Part shown: in pieces, positions 7,275-15,496 of the stretch
Numbering within the stretch: the first letter of the stretch is position 1
Layout: the number at the start of each line of letters is the position of its first letter
Notes under the pieces: model-generated
Database searches by the model: none
What the model was told of the DNA's origin: nothing
What the model saw: only the letters and a program-made list of their open reading frames with translations
NCBI RefSeq assembly: GCF_013386825.1
Contig: NZ_JACARC010000033.1
Location: 7,015 to 45,791 of the forward strand
Length of the DNA stretch: 38,777 nt
Reading direction: 5' to 3'
Origin: Pseudomonas sp. IPO3778
GTDB lineage: Bacteria > Pseudomonadota > Gammaproteobacteria > Pseudomonadales > Pseudomonadaceae
Translations under genes and position numbers: made by a program

Positions 7275-8270
7275 ATGTCGAAGTCTCTGCGCCCCCTTGA
7301 AATGGGCAATCTCGTATGCAAGTTCGGTCAAAAAAATCTACTTGATTATTTTGATAAAATTATCCACCCCGCTTTTTTCGATAGAACTCTGGTTAGAAAA
7401 TATGGAGACACTAAGTATTTCTTTAATAAAGTCAGCTTAATCACTGTTGAAGGCAGAGTTTTATTAGTTGGCAGATTCATTAAAGACATGATTCTTGAGC
7501 GAGAACAAGTATATACACCCTCAGAAGGCCTCAAGGAAGATCATGAAGAGATGCAGTCTTCGCCTTCAGCAATATTTGTTTTAGTCCTAGACATCCATCG
7601 ACTCATATACTTAAAAGAAACAAAATATGCACCATCCCTTGACAACTTCAAATCTACAATCGAAAGCTTCGTAAAAATAAAACATAAAATCCATATTGAC
7701 GCGCTTGCCGAGGAAAGCAAAGCCAACGGAAAGAGAATAACAAAAAAACAGCTACTTATAGAAAACTTTCCACCAACGCTCGACATAATACCATTGACAT
7801 CAGCCAGAAGTGTCGAAGAGTTCGTAAAGCAGTACGAAATCCTAAGTTCAGTTTCATATAAATTTTCTGACCGGAACGATGAACAAGACAATGAAGGCTT
7901 CTTTAGAGCCGTTCAAAAGCAAAAGGATGATGTAGGCAGCAAAACTACAATAGTTAAGCACTCAAATTCACAAGGCCTCGACAAGGAATCCGTAGTTGAA
8001 GAGGTTCAAGCAGCAACAGCACAAGGAAATCAAAAGGTTATTATGGTAGGTAAAGACTCATCGGGCACAATTCTAAAGGGAGACAATACAGACTTTCAGT
8101 TAAAAGCAAATATTGAAATTGCGAGCCACACACCATCTCGAGTCGCTAGAACAATGTTCGCGAAATTCCTACAGCTTATCGGCGACGGATTAATTCAAGT
8201 GGATAATCCGACTAATGCGACTCTGGCGAAGCTCGCACCATATCGAGAAAATGACAATGATCAACGATGA
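7275..8270 (+). CDS. Unrecognised 331-aa protein, first gene of defence-like island
   Basis: A soluble protein with no signal peptide or membrane helix. The N-terminal half (about 10-190) looks like a mixed alpha/beta domain (KVSLITVEGRVLLVGRFIKD, SAIFVLVLDIHRLIYLKET, TLDIIPLTSARSVEEFVKQY). A charged linker rich in Lys, Gln and Asp follows (about 200-255), then a small C-terminal domain (VIMVGKDSSGTILKGDNTDFQLKAN is its core region). I cannot assign a family. The ATG has GAGGG 6 bases upstream. Codon use is AT-rich (many AAA, ATA, AGA), unlike the flanks, which suggests transfer. Its 3' end overlaps the membrane-protein gene, so the two are probably made together. A sensor or regulator role in phage defence is conceivable from context only. 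Confidence 0.85.
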   Translation: MSKSLRPLEMGNLVCKFGQKNLLDYFDKIIHPAFFDRTLVRKYGDTKYFFNKVSLITVEGRVLLVGRFIKDMILEREQVYTPSEGLKEDHEEMQSSPSAIFVLVLDIHRLIYLKETKYAPSLDNFKSTIESFVKIKHKIHIDALAEESKANGKRITKKQLLIENFPPTLDIIPLTSARSVEEFVKQYEILSSVSYKFSDRNDEQDNEGFFRAVQKQKDDVGSKTTIVKHSNSQGLDKESVVEEVQAATAQGNQKVIMVGKDSSGTILKGDNTDFQLKANIEIASHTPSRVARTMFAKFLQLIGDGLIQVDNPTNATLAKLAPYRENDNDQR

Positions 8271-8868
8271 GCTATCCGCAAAATCACTAACCGAGGAAAA
8301 AAGCCTTTGGGCCATTTATATAAAGGCACGAAGGATACCTTTTAATCCATTCAATTTGTGGTCGACCATTCTGGTCACTATTCTTGTTATTACTCAGTAC
8401 TGTGTACTTGAAATTCCTATTGACGAAAAATTGAAAATCGTTAGAGACTTTTCTTCAATGGCAATAGGAATTGCGGTATCCGTACTGGGCTTTATTTTGG
8501 CTGGTTTCACAATATTCGCAACGATTAGCCAGCCAGAAATGTTTGTCGCAATGTCTAAACACCGCCATGAGATCTCAGGCCTCTCCTATCTAAAAAATAA
8601 CTTCTTTATATTTATGAGGGTTTTTATATACTACTTAATATATACCGTATTTTGCCTATTTATTATAACCTTTGGCATCCAGGGCGGCATATTCCACAAA
8701 CTATCGACACTATCACCAATTTCATGCCATATCAATGAGTGGCTTATAGGATTCTCATATGTTTTTCTGCATGCGGGATTATTCTTTTTACTCACTCAAC
8801 TTAAGTCCTTCATCTTTAATGTTTACCACTCAGTTATGACAGCGATCAGATGGAAAGCACTTCAATAA
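8251..8868 (+). CDS. Four-helix membrane protein in defence-like island
   Basis: A protein of about 205 aa with four predicted transmembrane helices (ILVTILVITQYCVLEI, AIGIAVSVLGFILAGFTIFA, IFMRVFIYYLIYTVFCLFII, GFSYVFLHAGLFFLLTQL), a short cytoplasmic N-terminus and a large gap between helices 3 and 4. ATG at 8251 or 8257 are both possible; GAGA at 8245-8248 fits the second better. It overlaps the preceding gene by 14 to 20 bases. No family recognised. In anti-phage systems a small membrane protein is often the killing component; that is inference. Canonical Septu has no such gene. Confidence 0.85.
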   Translation: MTMINDELSAKSLTEEKSLWAIYIKARRIPFNPFNLWSTILVTILVITQYCVLEIPIDEKLKIVRDFSSMAIGIAVSVLGFILAGFTIFATISQPEMFVAMSKHRHEISGLSYLKNNFFIFMRVFIYYLIYTVFCLFIITFGIQGGIFHKLSTLSPISCHINEWLIGFSYVFLHAGLFFLLTQLKSFIFNVYHSVMTAIRWKALQ

Positions 8869-8944
8869 AGCGCAAATAGTTTCCACCCAACTTCTGACGC
8901 ACAGTCCCCTTTAAGCAAGCCACTTCAAAAAAAGGACTTTCAAC

Positions 8945-10399
8945 TTGTTAGCCAAAATAGAGTTCAACACGAAAACCATCCACTTAAAGGACCAACACAA
9001 AGGCAACGTATTCGACATTGATTCCTTATCGCTATTGATCGGCCCAAATGGTTCAGGCAAAACCATGATCCTGAAGAGTCTTGTTCAATATTTTACAGGG
9101 CACTTTAATGAACTAATCAATACAGAATTAAGAGTCATAAAACTAAATGGGGAGCTTTTGACTTCAGATGAAGCAATGAAGGAATGGGGAGTAATCTACT
9201 ACTCCTCATTGCCTTACACCCCGAAATTCCAAGTATCTAACAACCTAATTGACGCTTCTCCTAAACGGAGAAGCACCTCATTACTTAATGAAATTGTTAA
9301 AAATCGCGAACGCATCGAGAAATTTGGATTTTTCCCCAACCTTCGTATGACAACCGAGTTTAGCTTCAACAAAGTCTTACTTAAGATAGTCAGACTATGT
9401 TTCAATGCAAGATCATCAATCGGTGTGATTTTTCCAAACGACCCCAACTTCTTAATGTTGCACGAGCTATACAATTCAAGTACATCCAAGGAAATCACTC
9501 AAAGCCAGATCTTCGCAACCAAATGCATACCTCATCTAGAGCAACATATACTAAGCCTTCCAAAACAAGAACTTATCCTAGCCACTCTAGTGATAATTAA
9601 TAGAATCGCGTCCATAAGAGGCGCAACAGATGAAGTAATAAATCTTTGTAATCGGGTACTGAAGATACCTTACGAATACTCTAGAGAAGGTAGAGGTGTA
9701 TTTAGATATCTACGGGACATATTTGGAGTTCGTCGCATAATAAAGAACTCGAGCATCAACAACTCCATAAGCAAAGATAACGAAACATCCTTAACCATAA
9801 CAAAAGAGATCGTAGGAAAGTATCAAATACATCCAGACTTACGAAAAGTTGCTGACATCTATTTCGAACTACATTTTGATGGTATGAGCTCCGGTCAAAT
9901 CGCGATACTCTTACAGTTTTGCAATATAACCGCTGCTTTGGAGAAAATCTCTAGCAAACGAGATAATATTCTTTTACTGATTGATGAAGGTGATGCGTTT
10001 TTGCATTTAGAGTGGCAACGACTTTACATCCAACAATTAAATGATCTTTTATCTGGAACAGTTCAGTCAGCAGGCGTTTCAGCATTGCAAGTCATTATGG
10101 CTACGCACTCGCCACTATTGGCCACGGATGTACCTAAACAGTTCGTCTGCAGTCTAAACGAGCAACAAGACGGAAAAACACCGAAAGCTTTTGCAGCAAC
10201 ATTACACACCCTTTTCAATCAGTCATTTAAAGCAAAAACGATTGGCGAGTTTGCATCACAACGAATAAATGAAGCAGTTGAGAACTATCGAAATAAAAAT
10301 CCTGATGCACGAGACGAAGCCGTCATCAAAAGTATTGACAACCCCATAATCGGAGAAGAAATACATCGCTTACTTAACGATAAGGAAAGTGTAAATTGA
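8945..10399 (+). CDS. PtuA-like ABC/OLD-type ATPase
   Basis: A 484-aa ATPase with Walker A GPNGSGKT (33-40), an ABC signature-like MSSGQ (314-318), Walker B ILLLIDEGD (342-350, catalytic Glu348) and an H-loop THS (His388). A helical insertion of about 270 residues separates Walker A from the signature. This layout fits the AAA_21/SMC-like ATPases of phage-defence systems. Paired with an HNH nuclease it matches PtuA of Septu. Start is TTG at 8945, with AGGAC 8 bases upstream. A 76-base gap separates it from the membrane-protein gene, and its stop overlaps the nuclease start (TTGA). AT-rich codon use. Confidence 0.88.
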   Translation: MLAKIEFNTKTIHLKDQHKGNVFDIDSLSLLIGPNGSGKTMILKSLVQYFTGHFNELINTELRVIKLNGELLTSDEAMKEWGVIYYSSLPYTPKFQVSNNLIDASPKRRSTSLLNEIVKNRERIEKFGFFPNLRMTTEFSFNKVLLKIVRLCFNARSSIGVIFPNDPNFLMLHELYNSSTSKEITQSQIFATKCIPHLEQHILSLPKQELILATLVIINRIASIRGATDEVINLCNRVLKIPYEYSREGRGVFRYLRDIFGVRRIIKNSSINNSISKDNETSLTITKEIVGKYQIHPDLRKVADIYFELHFDGMSSGQIAILLQFCNITAALEKISSKRDNILLLIDEGDAFLHLEWQRLYIQQLNDLLSGTVQSAGVSALQVIMATHSPLLATDVPKQFVCSLNEQQDGKTPKAFAATLHTLFNQSFKAKTIGEFASQRINEAVENYRNKNPDARDEAVIKSIDNPIIGEEIHRLLNDKESVN

Positions 10400-11325
10400 T
10401 AGTTTCCATTCCGGACGCTTGGATTGCGGCACGACAATCTCACAACGAATTCTTATTAAAGCTTATTGATAACTTTCTAGATCCGAAATATAAACCTCGC
10501 AAGGGAAATAAACCGCCGCTGCGAATAACCATAAGGTTCGTTAGCGAAACAAAAGAACTCCTCACCTCAAATAGCCTTGCTGACTTATTAAAAAGCATAT
10601 CGATTTTTAACAACTACAAGGTACGCGCACTTCGTAGCAAGCCGCGCTTTGAAGCTGAAATTTCAAAATTATTTAACTATCGAAATTTTTGCGCAAAGAA
10701 AAAAAGTTGGGACGCCTACAAGCTCTGCACCACTTCAAACATAACAACCTGTCCTTATTGCCAACAACTAGAACTACCAACCGTCATAGACAAAGTATCC
10801 GGAAGAGGATTTAGGCCGGCACTAGATCATTTTTTCCATAAAGATCAATACCCTCACCTCGCTCTAAGCCTCACAAACCTAATACCAAGCTGCACCGCAT
10901 GCAACACTAGCCTTAAAGGAGAAATAGACTTCTTTGAGAACCTACATCTGCACCCATATTTTGATCAAGAAAATATAAAATTCGCATTTTTACGTGTTTC
11001 GGGAGAGTTATTTCTTTGGGATGATTTCTCAGAAGTAAATGACTTATTACTTATTGCCAGCCCTGAAAGAACATGTGAAAAAACCAAAAAATCGATATCG
11101 ACCTTTTTAATTAATCAGAGATATCAAGAGAACCATATAAAATTCGAAGCAATGAATTACGCCCAAGCCAAGCTAGATTGGGAAAGTACAAAAAACAACG
11201 ATCAAATTGCAATTATTCGAGAGGCCAGACACAACGAAGTATCACTCACTCAGTTTGATCGAAGTAACTACAAAAATGTTAGGCTTGGTAAGTTGCGAGC
11301 AGACATTCATGATGCATTAACATAA
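10396..11325 (+). CDS. PtuB-like HNH endonuclease
   Basis: A 309-aa protein with a zinc-finger HNH nuclease core: CPYC (119-122), LDHFFHK (143-149, Asp144 and His145), then NLIPSCTACN (161-170, Cys166 and Cys169). This order (CxxC, DHFxxK, NLxPxCxxCN) is that of PtuB, the nuclease of Septu, which cuts nucleic acid when its ATPase partner releases it. The N-terminal 100 residues and the C-terminal 120 residues flank the core and are longer than in short PtuB proteins. Start is TTG at 10396, with AAGGA 9 bases upstream; it overlaps the ATPase stop by four bases. No retron reverse transcriptase is nearby. Confidence 0.88.
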   Translation: MIVSIPDAWIAARQSHNEFLLKLIDNFLDPKYKPRKGNKPPLRITIRFVSETKELLTSNSLADLLKSISIFNNYKVRALRSKPRFEAEISKLFNYRNFCAKKKSWDAYKLCTTSNITTCPYCQQLELPTVIDKVSGRGFRPALDHFFHKDQYPHLALSLTNLIPSCTACNTSLKGEIDFFENLHLHPYFDQENIKFAFLRVSGELFLWDDFSEVNDLLLIASPERTCEKTKKSISTFLINQRYQENHIKFEAMNYAQAKLDWESTKNNDQIAIIREARHNEVSLTQFDRSNYKNVRLGKLRADIHDALT

Positions 11326-11616
11326 ATAAAATTTTGACCCGCTATGAAAAAATGGTTTGTATTTATTTTCGGCTACCCCTCCTTCCCGTCTTTCCGTGCA
11401 AGCGGCCGGGATGGCTTAGCTAATCAAGTCATATACTCTCTACTTCTTCACGGGTTCAATATCGCCCCTCACTTACGAACACAACCAATAAATCGTAGAA
11501 AATTAGTGCTATGCCATTCACGCAAAAATACTCCCTTGCTACTTAGTAACAAATACTTTACAAATTCCATCAACAGTAGGTTGTATGACGACTTCCATAA
11601 AGTCCCATCCCCGACG
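11326..11616. other. AT-rich right junction of the island
   Basis: No independent gene seen. A reading frame from ATG 11344 runs straight into the EamA transporter gene, but its first 91 codons are low-complexity, AT-rich and lack the look of a protein domain; they are probably island DNA that happens to stay open. The composition switches sharply to high GC at about 11610, which marks the island border. No inverted repeats, tRNA or integrase are seen at the border. Confidence 0.5.
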
Positions 11617-12588
11617 ATGGCGCCAACTCCCCGAGCCCCCACCATGACTCCCCCTGCCCCCACCCAATTCCCCCGCCACATCGCCGTCCTGATCCTCCTC
11701 TGCATGGGCTGCGCCTTCGCCGGCAACCACATCGCCGCCCGCGTAGCCTTCGACGACGGCGCCGGCGTCCTGCTGGCCATCCTGATGCGCTCCGGCGGCA
11801 CGCTGTTAGTGCTGGCGATTCTGGTCCTATGGCAACGCCAAAGCCTGCGCCTCCCCCCAGGCGCCTGGCGCTGGCAAGTGCTGCTGGGCCTGCTCATCGC
11901 CACCCAAAGCCTCTGCCTCTACTCCGCCGTCGCCCGCGTGCCGGTAGCGCTGGCCTTGCTGGTCGCCAACGTGTTCCCCATCCTGCTGGCGCTGCTCACC
12001 TGGGCACTCGGCGGTCCACGCCCCACCGCGCGCACGGCCTTGCTGATGGGCTTGATTCTGGTGGGCCTGGTGTTCGTGCTGGACGTACCCGGCCGCCTCT
12101 CCGCCAACACCACCCTCGGCCCGGATTGGCTGCTCGGCGTCTCCCTGGCCTTTTGCGCGGCGTTCGTATTCGCCTGTGCGCTGTGGATCACCGACCACAA
12201 GTTGTCTCAGGTGCGCGGTTCGGTGCGCAGCCTGCTGACGATTTTCATTGTGTTCAGCAGCGTGAACCTTGCGGGCTTGAGCGGTGCGCTGGTCGATGGT
12301 CTGAACCTGCCGGCCACCAGTACCGGTTGGCTGGCATTGGCCACGTTGGTGGTGCTGTATGGCACGGGGTTTATCGTGCTGTTCATTTCGGTGCCGCGCC
12401 TGGATATGCCGCGTAATGCGCCGGTGATGAACATTGAGCCGCTGGCGACGTTGTTGATGGGCTGGATCGTGCTCGATCAGATGCTCAGCGCCGGGCAGGT
12501 GGTGGGCGGGATGATTGTGGTGACGGGGATTGTGTTGCTGACGTATCGCAAGTCGCCCCGGCCGGCCGTCAAGGCTCAGGTGGTGTAG
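11617..12588 (+). CDS. EamA-family (DMT) transporter
   Basis: A protein of about 323 aa with ten predicted membrane helices in two EamA repeats, a typical drug/metabolite exporter. Characteristic stretches are MGCAFAGNHIAARVAF near the start (helix 1), LCLYSAVARVPVALALLVAN, and PVMNIEPLATLLMGW in the second half. ATG at 11617 or 11644 are both possible; neither has a strong ribosome site. The original promoter region has apparently been replaced by the AT-rich island, so expression may now come from read-through. Substrate unknown. Confidence 0.85.
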   Translation: MAPTPRAPTMTPPAPTQFPRHIAVLILLCMGCAFAGNHIAARVAFDDGAGVLLAILMRSGGTLLVLAILVLWQRQSLRLPPGAWRWQVLLGLLIATQSLCLYSAVARVPVALALLVANVFPILLALLTWALGGPRPTARTALLMGLILVGLVFVLDVPGRLSANTTLGPDWLLGVSLAFCAAFVFACALWITDHKLSQVRGSVRSLLTIFIVFSSVNLAGLSGALVDGLNLPATSTGWLALATLVVLYGTGFIVLFISVPRLDMPRNAPVMNIEPLATLLMGWIVLDQMLSAGQVVGGMIVVTGIVLLTYRKSPRPAVKAQVV

Positions 12589-12607
12589 GTCCGGAGGCGG
12601 AACGGAT

Positions 12608-12645
12608 AAGGGGACGGGGCTATTTTCAAATAGGTCCGTCCCCTT
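12608..12645. repeat. Inverted repeat AAGGGGACGG / CCGTCCCCTT
   Basis: Ten perfectly paired bases (12608-12617 with 12636-12645), plus an inner TATTT/AAATA pair (12621-12625 with 12628-12632). This GGGGACGG type of stem-loop is a widespread extragenic repeat in proteobacteria, of the kind mobilised by REP-associated transposases. It lies exactly where the acetyltransferase fragment loses similarity and after the EamA stop codon, where it could also act as a terminator. Confidence 0.75.
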
Positions 12646-12649
12646 TTGA

Positions 12650-12812
12650 CTGCAATGTAATGTGTGTTGTGGGCTTCAAAACCACGAACAAACCGCTCGC
12701 GCGCCCGCGCTGGATCAAATCGCCCGACGCGCTCCAGACTTTTGCGTATGGATTCGATTCGGATGGCGACAAGATCGTCCAGGTCACCTTGCTGAGCGCG
12801 GACTAACGTCAC
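12650..12812 (-). pseudogene. Truncated GNAT acetyltransferase (N-terminal part)
   Basis: From GTG 12810-12812, about 54 codons read as the N-terminus of a GNAT N-acetyltransferase: LVRAQQGDLDDLVAIRIESI, then SLERVGRFDPARARERF and a GFEAHNTHYIAV strand. The acetyl-CoA-binding motif and the rest of a protein of about 150 residues are missing; the frame runs on into the stem-loop repeat at 12608-12645. It is therefore a broken gene cut by the repeat or by a deletion beside it. Confidence 0.75.
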
Positions 12813-12884
12813 CTGGGAGCGTTGATTTGATCGGCATAGGTTGCGCTCTGCGTACCGTCCTGGGATGGCCAGTATAGGAAGATT

Positions 12885-12928
12885 GGGGTCCGATCACGTT
12901 CCACTATTTTCTATGGTGGCCTGACCTC
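12885..12928. repeat. Stem-loop repeat E1 (GGGGTC ... TGACCTC)
   Basis: An imperfect inverted repeat of about 44 bases: outer GGGGTC/TGACCTC, inner CCACTATTTTCTATGGTGG. It aligns over its whole length and in the same orientation with 13461-13505. The two copies bracket the zinc-ribbon membrane protein gene. Confidence 0.65.
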
Positions 12929-12943
12929 GCTTTTTAGTGATCG

Positions 12944-13390
12944 TCAACTTACTCTTTCGCCAAAAAAAATAGCACCCGTATGAAAAACAAATCCAAAAAA
13001 AAGACTTCTCGCTACAACCTTTATGTATGTTATTTTTTCCTTACGCTTATCATAGCAGGCCAAAGTCAATGTTAAAAAAACAATAAAAAACATTATAAAT
13101 GATAATACAGGGAAGATAATTGCGACGCCTGTAAATTCATATGTTTTGCTGCGACCCCGCCCCATATATAAAATCGTAGTGTACTGAAAATAAACCGAGC
13201 TGATTGATAACATCAAGAAATACAAAGAAATTGCGCCGAGTGTTACGGGCGCCAACAGTGATATTTTCTTATCGGGAGTTTTCTCATGAACTATTTTTCT
13301 GCACGCATAGCAGCGTCCATTTTTTATTTCAACTAATGGCGCGCTATTCATCACCTGACAATTCTTGCATGTTTTTTCTTTAGACTTCAT
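12944..13390 (-). CDS. Small zinc-ribbon membrane protein
   Basis: A 148-aa protein with an N-terminal zinc ribbon (CxxC at 8-11 and CxxC at 27-30) and three hydrophobic helices (about 45-67, 87-112, 125-144). AT-rich relative to its surroundings. ATG at 13388-13390; the ribosome site is weak (GGAAAG). It sits downstream of a PAAR effector/immunity cluster on the same strand, so it may be an extra immunity-type or hitchhiking gene; no function can be assigned. Two related stem-loop repeats flank it. Confidence 0.65.
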   Translation of the reverse strand: MKSKEKTCKNCQVMNSAPLVEIKNGRCYACRKIVHEKTPDKKISLLAPVTLGAISLYFLMLSISSVYFQYTTILYMGRGRSKTYEFTGVAIIFPVLSFIMFFIVFLTLTLACYDKRKEKITYIKVVARSLFFGFVFHTGAIFFGERVS

Positions 13391-13460
13391 TTCTTTAAGC
13401 TTTCCATTGCTCGACTTATCGCCCCTGAACTTATAGAGTAATTACAACGTTTGGGACGTT

Positions 13461-13505
13461 GGGGTTAGACCACGGCCCACTATTTCCTATCGTGCTCTGA
13501 CCCGA
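13461..13505. repeat. Stem-loop repeat E2 (GGGGTTAGACC ... CTGACCC)
   Basis: Second copy of the E1-type stem-loop (outer GGGGTTAGA/TCTGACCC, inner CCACTATTTCCTATCGTG). Reading the minus strand, the similarity of the truncated immunity fragment ends where this repeat begins. Confidence 0.65.
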
Positions 13506-13628
13506 TTTTACCGGCATTTTCCCCATCTCCAAGAGGGACCAAATCACACCCCGCTTCTCCAGGCTATCTCCCCAAGCCCCAATAAAAACAGTCGTAAACC
13601 AAGAAGACCAGCAATCAATACTGGTCAT
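13506..13628 (-). pseudogene. Truncated immunity-gene copy
   Basis: The minus strand encodes AWGDSLEKRGVIWSLLEMGKM, which aligns with LWGPNLGRRGLISSHYEMSKI in the neighbouring 129-aa protein (residues about 53-73). Upstream only a short Trp-rich stretch remains, and downstream the frame enters repeat E2. It is best read as a decayed second copy of the immunity gene. Tandem or orphan immunity copies are common behind polymorphic effectors. Confidence 0.6.
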
Positions 13629-13697
13629 GGTTACATAGCCTCGTAAATTTTCTCTCCCCTGTATTGGCCCGCCTGGCCGAGTTAGCCCTTCGTCCCG

Positions 13698-14087
13698 CTA
13701 CCCGTACTGCGCTAGCAAGCCTGCACCTAATATCCCGACGGCGGAAATACCCATCATCGTTAGATTGATGAGCAAACGACGCTTCAGGTGAGGAGGGAAG
13801 TTTTCAACGTCCACAGGGTTTAAATCACCCATGCGGATATACGCCTTCGGCCACACCACCATCCCGGAGATTTTTGACATCTCATAGTGGGAGCTAATCA
13901 GACCTCTCCTCCCCAAGTTCGGCCCCCAAAGATAAATATAACGGCTGTTTTTTAAGGCGTCCTTTATCGCGTCCAGATGACAGCGACTCAGGTAAATGCT
14001 GTACGTCAAACTTACAATCGCGAGCAGAAATGGCCATGCCAGAATCCAGATAACTAGCCAGGATTTCCAAAACTCTTCCTCTGTCAT
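13698..14087 (-). CDS. Putative immunity protein, two membrane helices
   Basis: A 129-aa protein with an N-terminal helix (about 9-32, LVIWILAWPFLLAIVSLTY) and a C-terminal helix (about 105-127). A polar domain of about 70 residues lies between them. Its ATG overlaps the stop of the PAAR effector gene (ATGA at 14084-14087), so the two are translated together. Position, size and membrane topology fit an immunity protein against a membrane-acting toxin; this is inferred from context. A related fragment lies just downstream. Confidence 0.75.
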   Translation of the reverse strand: MTEEEFWKSWLVIWILAWPFLLAIVSLTYSIYLSRCHLDAIKDALKNSRYIYLWGPNLGRRGLISSHYEMSKISGMVVWPKAYIRMGDLNPVDVENFPPHLKRRLLINLTMMGISAVGILGAGLLAQYG

Positions 14088-15496
14088 GGCAAGATTTTCT
14101 CATACAGCTTTTCTCCTAGTCTTTCGCCCCCCAACTCACCGACCTTCGTCCCCCCCCACGTACCAGTGCCTACTATGGCCGCGACACAGATAACACCGCC
14201 AATACCTGTAGCGAAGCCAAGTGCAGTGCAGACCGAACCGCCGACAGAACCGGCTATTCCTCCGGCGATGGCGCCACCAAAGGTGGACCCTCCAAATTTC
14301 CCACCTTCAGTAAACCTAATCTTCTCGCAAGCGGCTCCAGAATCTCCGCGGCACACCTCCTGAACAGCCAACAACGAAGACACTCCGCTAATACCAATCC
14401 CGATATACCCACCCGCCTTCATATACTTGGCCGCCCGACTCGTCGCCTCCACATGCGAGGCATACCCCGGAATCTGCCCCGGTCCACCCGCCTTGTTCCA
14501 GTGATGCACCAGGCTTCGGCTCGAAATACCCAGGGCTGTTTTCAACTTCGGATGATCACTCAAGGTTATTTGGCCACGCAGTCGAGTGGATTTAAGCAAA
14601 TGTGCATCCAGCTGGGCCATCAGCCGCTTGCGTTCAGCAAAAAACTGCGGCGATTTAAGATGCCCGTGCTGGCGATAGCTTTCCTGATGCAAGCGCTCCA
14701 TGGCCTGAAGCGTGTCGCGCAGGCGGGTCAGGTGCGTTTCCATCACCGCCGCGCTGATGCCCAGCCCAGTTGAGAAGTCCTCGATATAACCGGCGATTTC
14801 AGCAGCATGAAGAAACGCGAAATCGGCCTCGTCCGAGGTGAGAGGCTCCAGAGACGCCTTGACCTGCTGAGCAGCCTGCATCAGTTGTGCCTCCTGGTAG
14901 GTACAGGAGGTGTTTGTCGGATCGCTCAATACGACCAGAGAGCCAGCTTTGACCTCGCTCAGATTAGGGTTGAGCGCCCTGAACTTGCTCATCACGGCCG
15001 GGTTGGCTGTGGGAAAAAGCGTAGCCTCCAGTGCTTCGCGAGTCATGCTTTTGGGCGCTACATAGAAACCCGGTTCCTGAGGTTCCAATCGGTTAAATAC
15101 CGGCGGGACTGCATTGCCCGAAGGAACAAACGCAGATTGACGCGGCGCAATGGAGGGGTTGGTTGCGGTGGCGTGGGCCGGTTGTGCGGTACGTCGGATC
15201 GCCTGCGGTGCAGTGCTTTCGTTGCGGTAACTGGCCGTGAACTCCGAGGGAATCAACCGGGCTCTACAAGGGCAGTCGCTGCGGCTGTCCAGTGTGCCCG
15301 CCATCAGCCTGCCATGGCTCTCCATGTGCGAAATGCCACCGACGATCTGATAGGTTTCCCCGTCCACCCCACAGGTAACTCGATCCCCGGCGCAGGCATG
15401 CAGCAGGCCCAGTATGTTGATTCGGGGATCACCGTCCAGCACCTCCCCGCCGCAGGTGGTTTTGTCGCCCTTGCCGATGAAATAACCGTCGTTCAT
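14084..15496 (-). CDS. PAAR-domain T6SS effector with glycine-rich C-terminus
   Basis: A 470-aa protein. Residues 1-84 are a PAAR domain (GDKTTCGGEVLDGDP start; Gly, Cys and His pattern), which caps the VgrG spike of type VI secretion. A Pro/Ala-rich linker follows, then a LysM-like stretch (about 144-192, FYVAPKSMTREALEATLF ... LNPNLSEVKAGSLVV) and a helical middle (about 200-350). The C-terminus (354-470) is very glycine-rich with many GxxxG steps (GGSTFGGAIAGGIAGSVGGS), which suggests membrane insertion or pore formation. No nuclease or peptidase motif is seen. The gene overlaps its neighbours on both sides by ATGA. No vgrG is in this window. Confidence 0.85.
   Translation of the reverse strand: MNDGYFIGKGDKTTCGGEVLDGDPRINILGLLHACAGDRVTCGVDGETYQIVGGISHMESHGRLMAGTLDSRSDCPCRARLIPSEFTASYRNESTAPQAIRRTAQPAHATATNPSIAPRQSAFVPSGNAVPPVFNRLEPQEPGFYVAPKSMTREALEATLFPTANPAVMSKFRALNPNLSEVKAGSLVVLSDPTNTSCTYQEAQLMQAAQQVKASLEPLTSDEADFAFLHAAEIAGYIEDFSTGLGISAAVMETHLTRLRDTLQAMERLHQESYRQHGHLKSPQFFAERKRLMAQLDAHLLKSTRLRGQITLSDHPKLKTALGISSRSLVHHWNKAGGPGQIPGYASHVEATSRAAKYMKAGGYIGIGISGVSSLLAVQEVCRGDSGAACEKIRFTEGGKFGGSTFGGAIAGGIAGSVGGSVCTALGFATGIGGVICVAAIVGTGTWGGTKVGELGGERLGEKLYEKILP

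Noticed and set aside
10396..11325. Retron-type system around the ATPase/HNH pair
   Set aside because: PtuAB-like pairs also occur with retrons, but no reverse transcriptase motif or msr/msd-like RNA is seen in the island.
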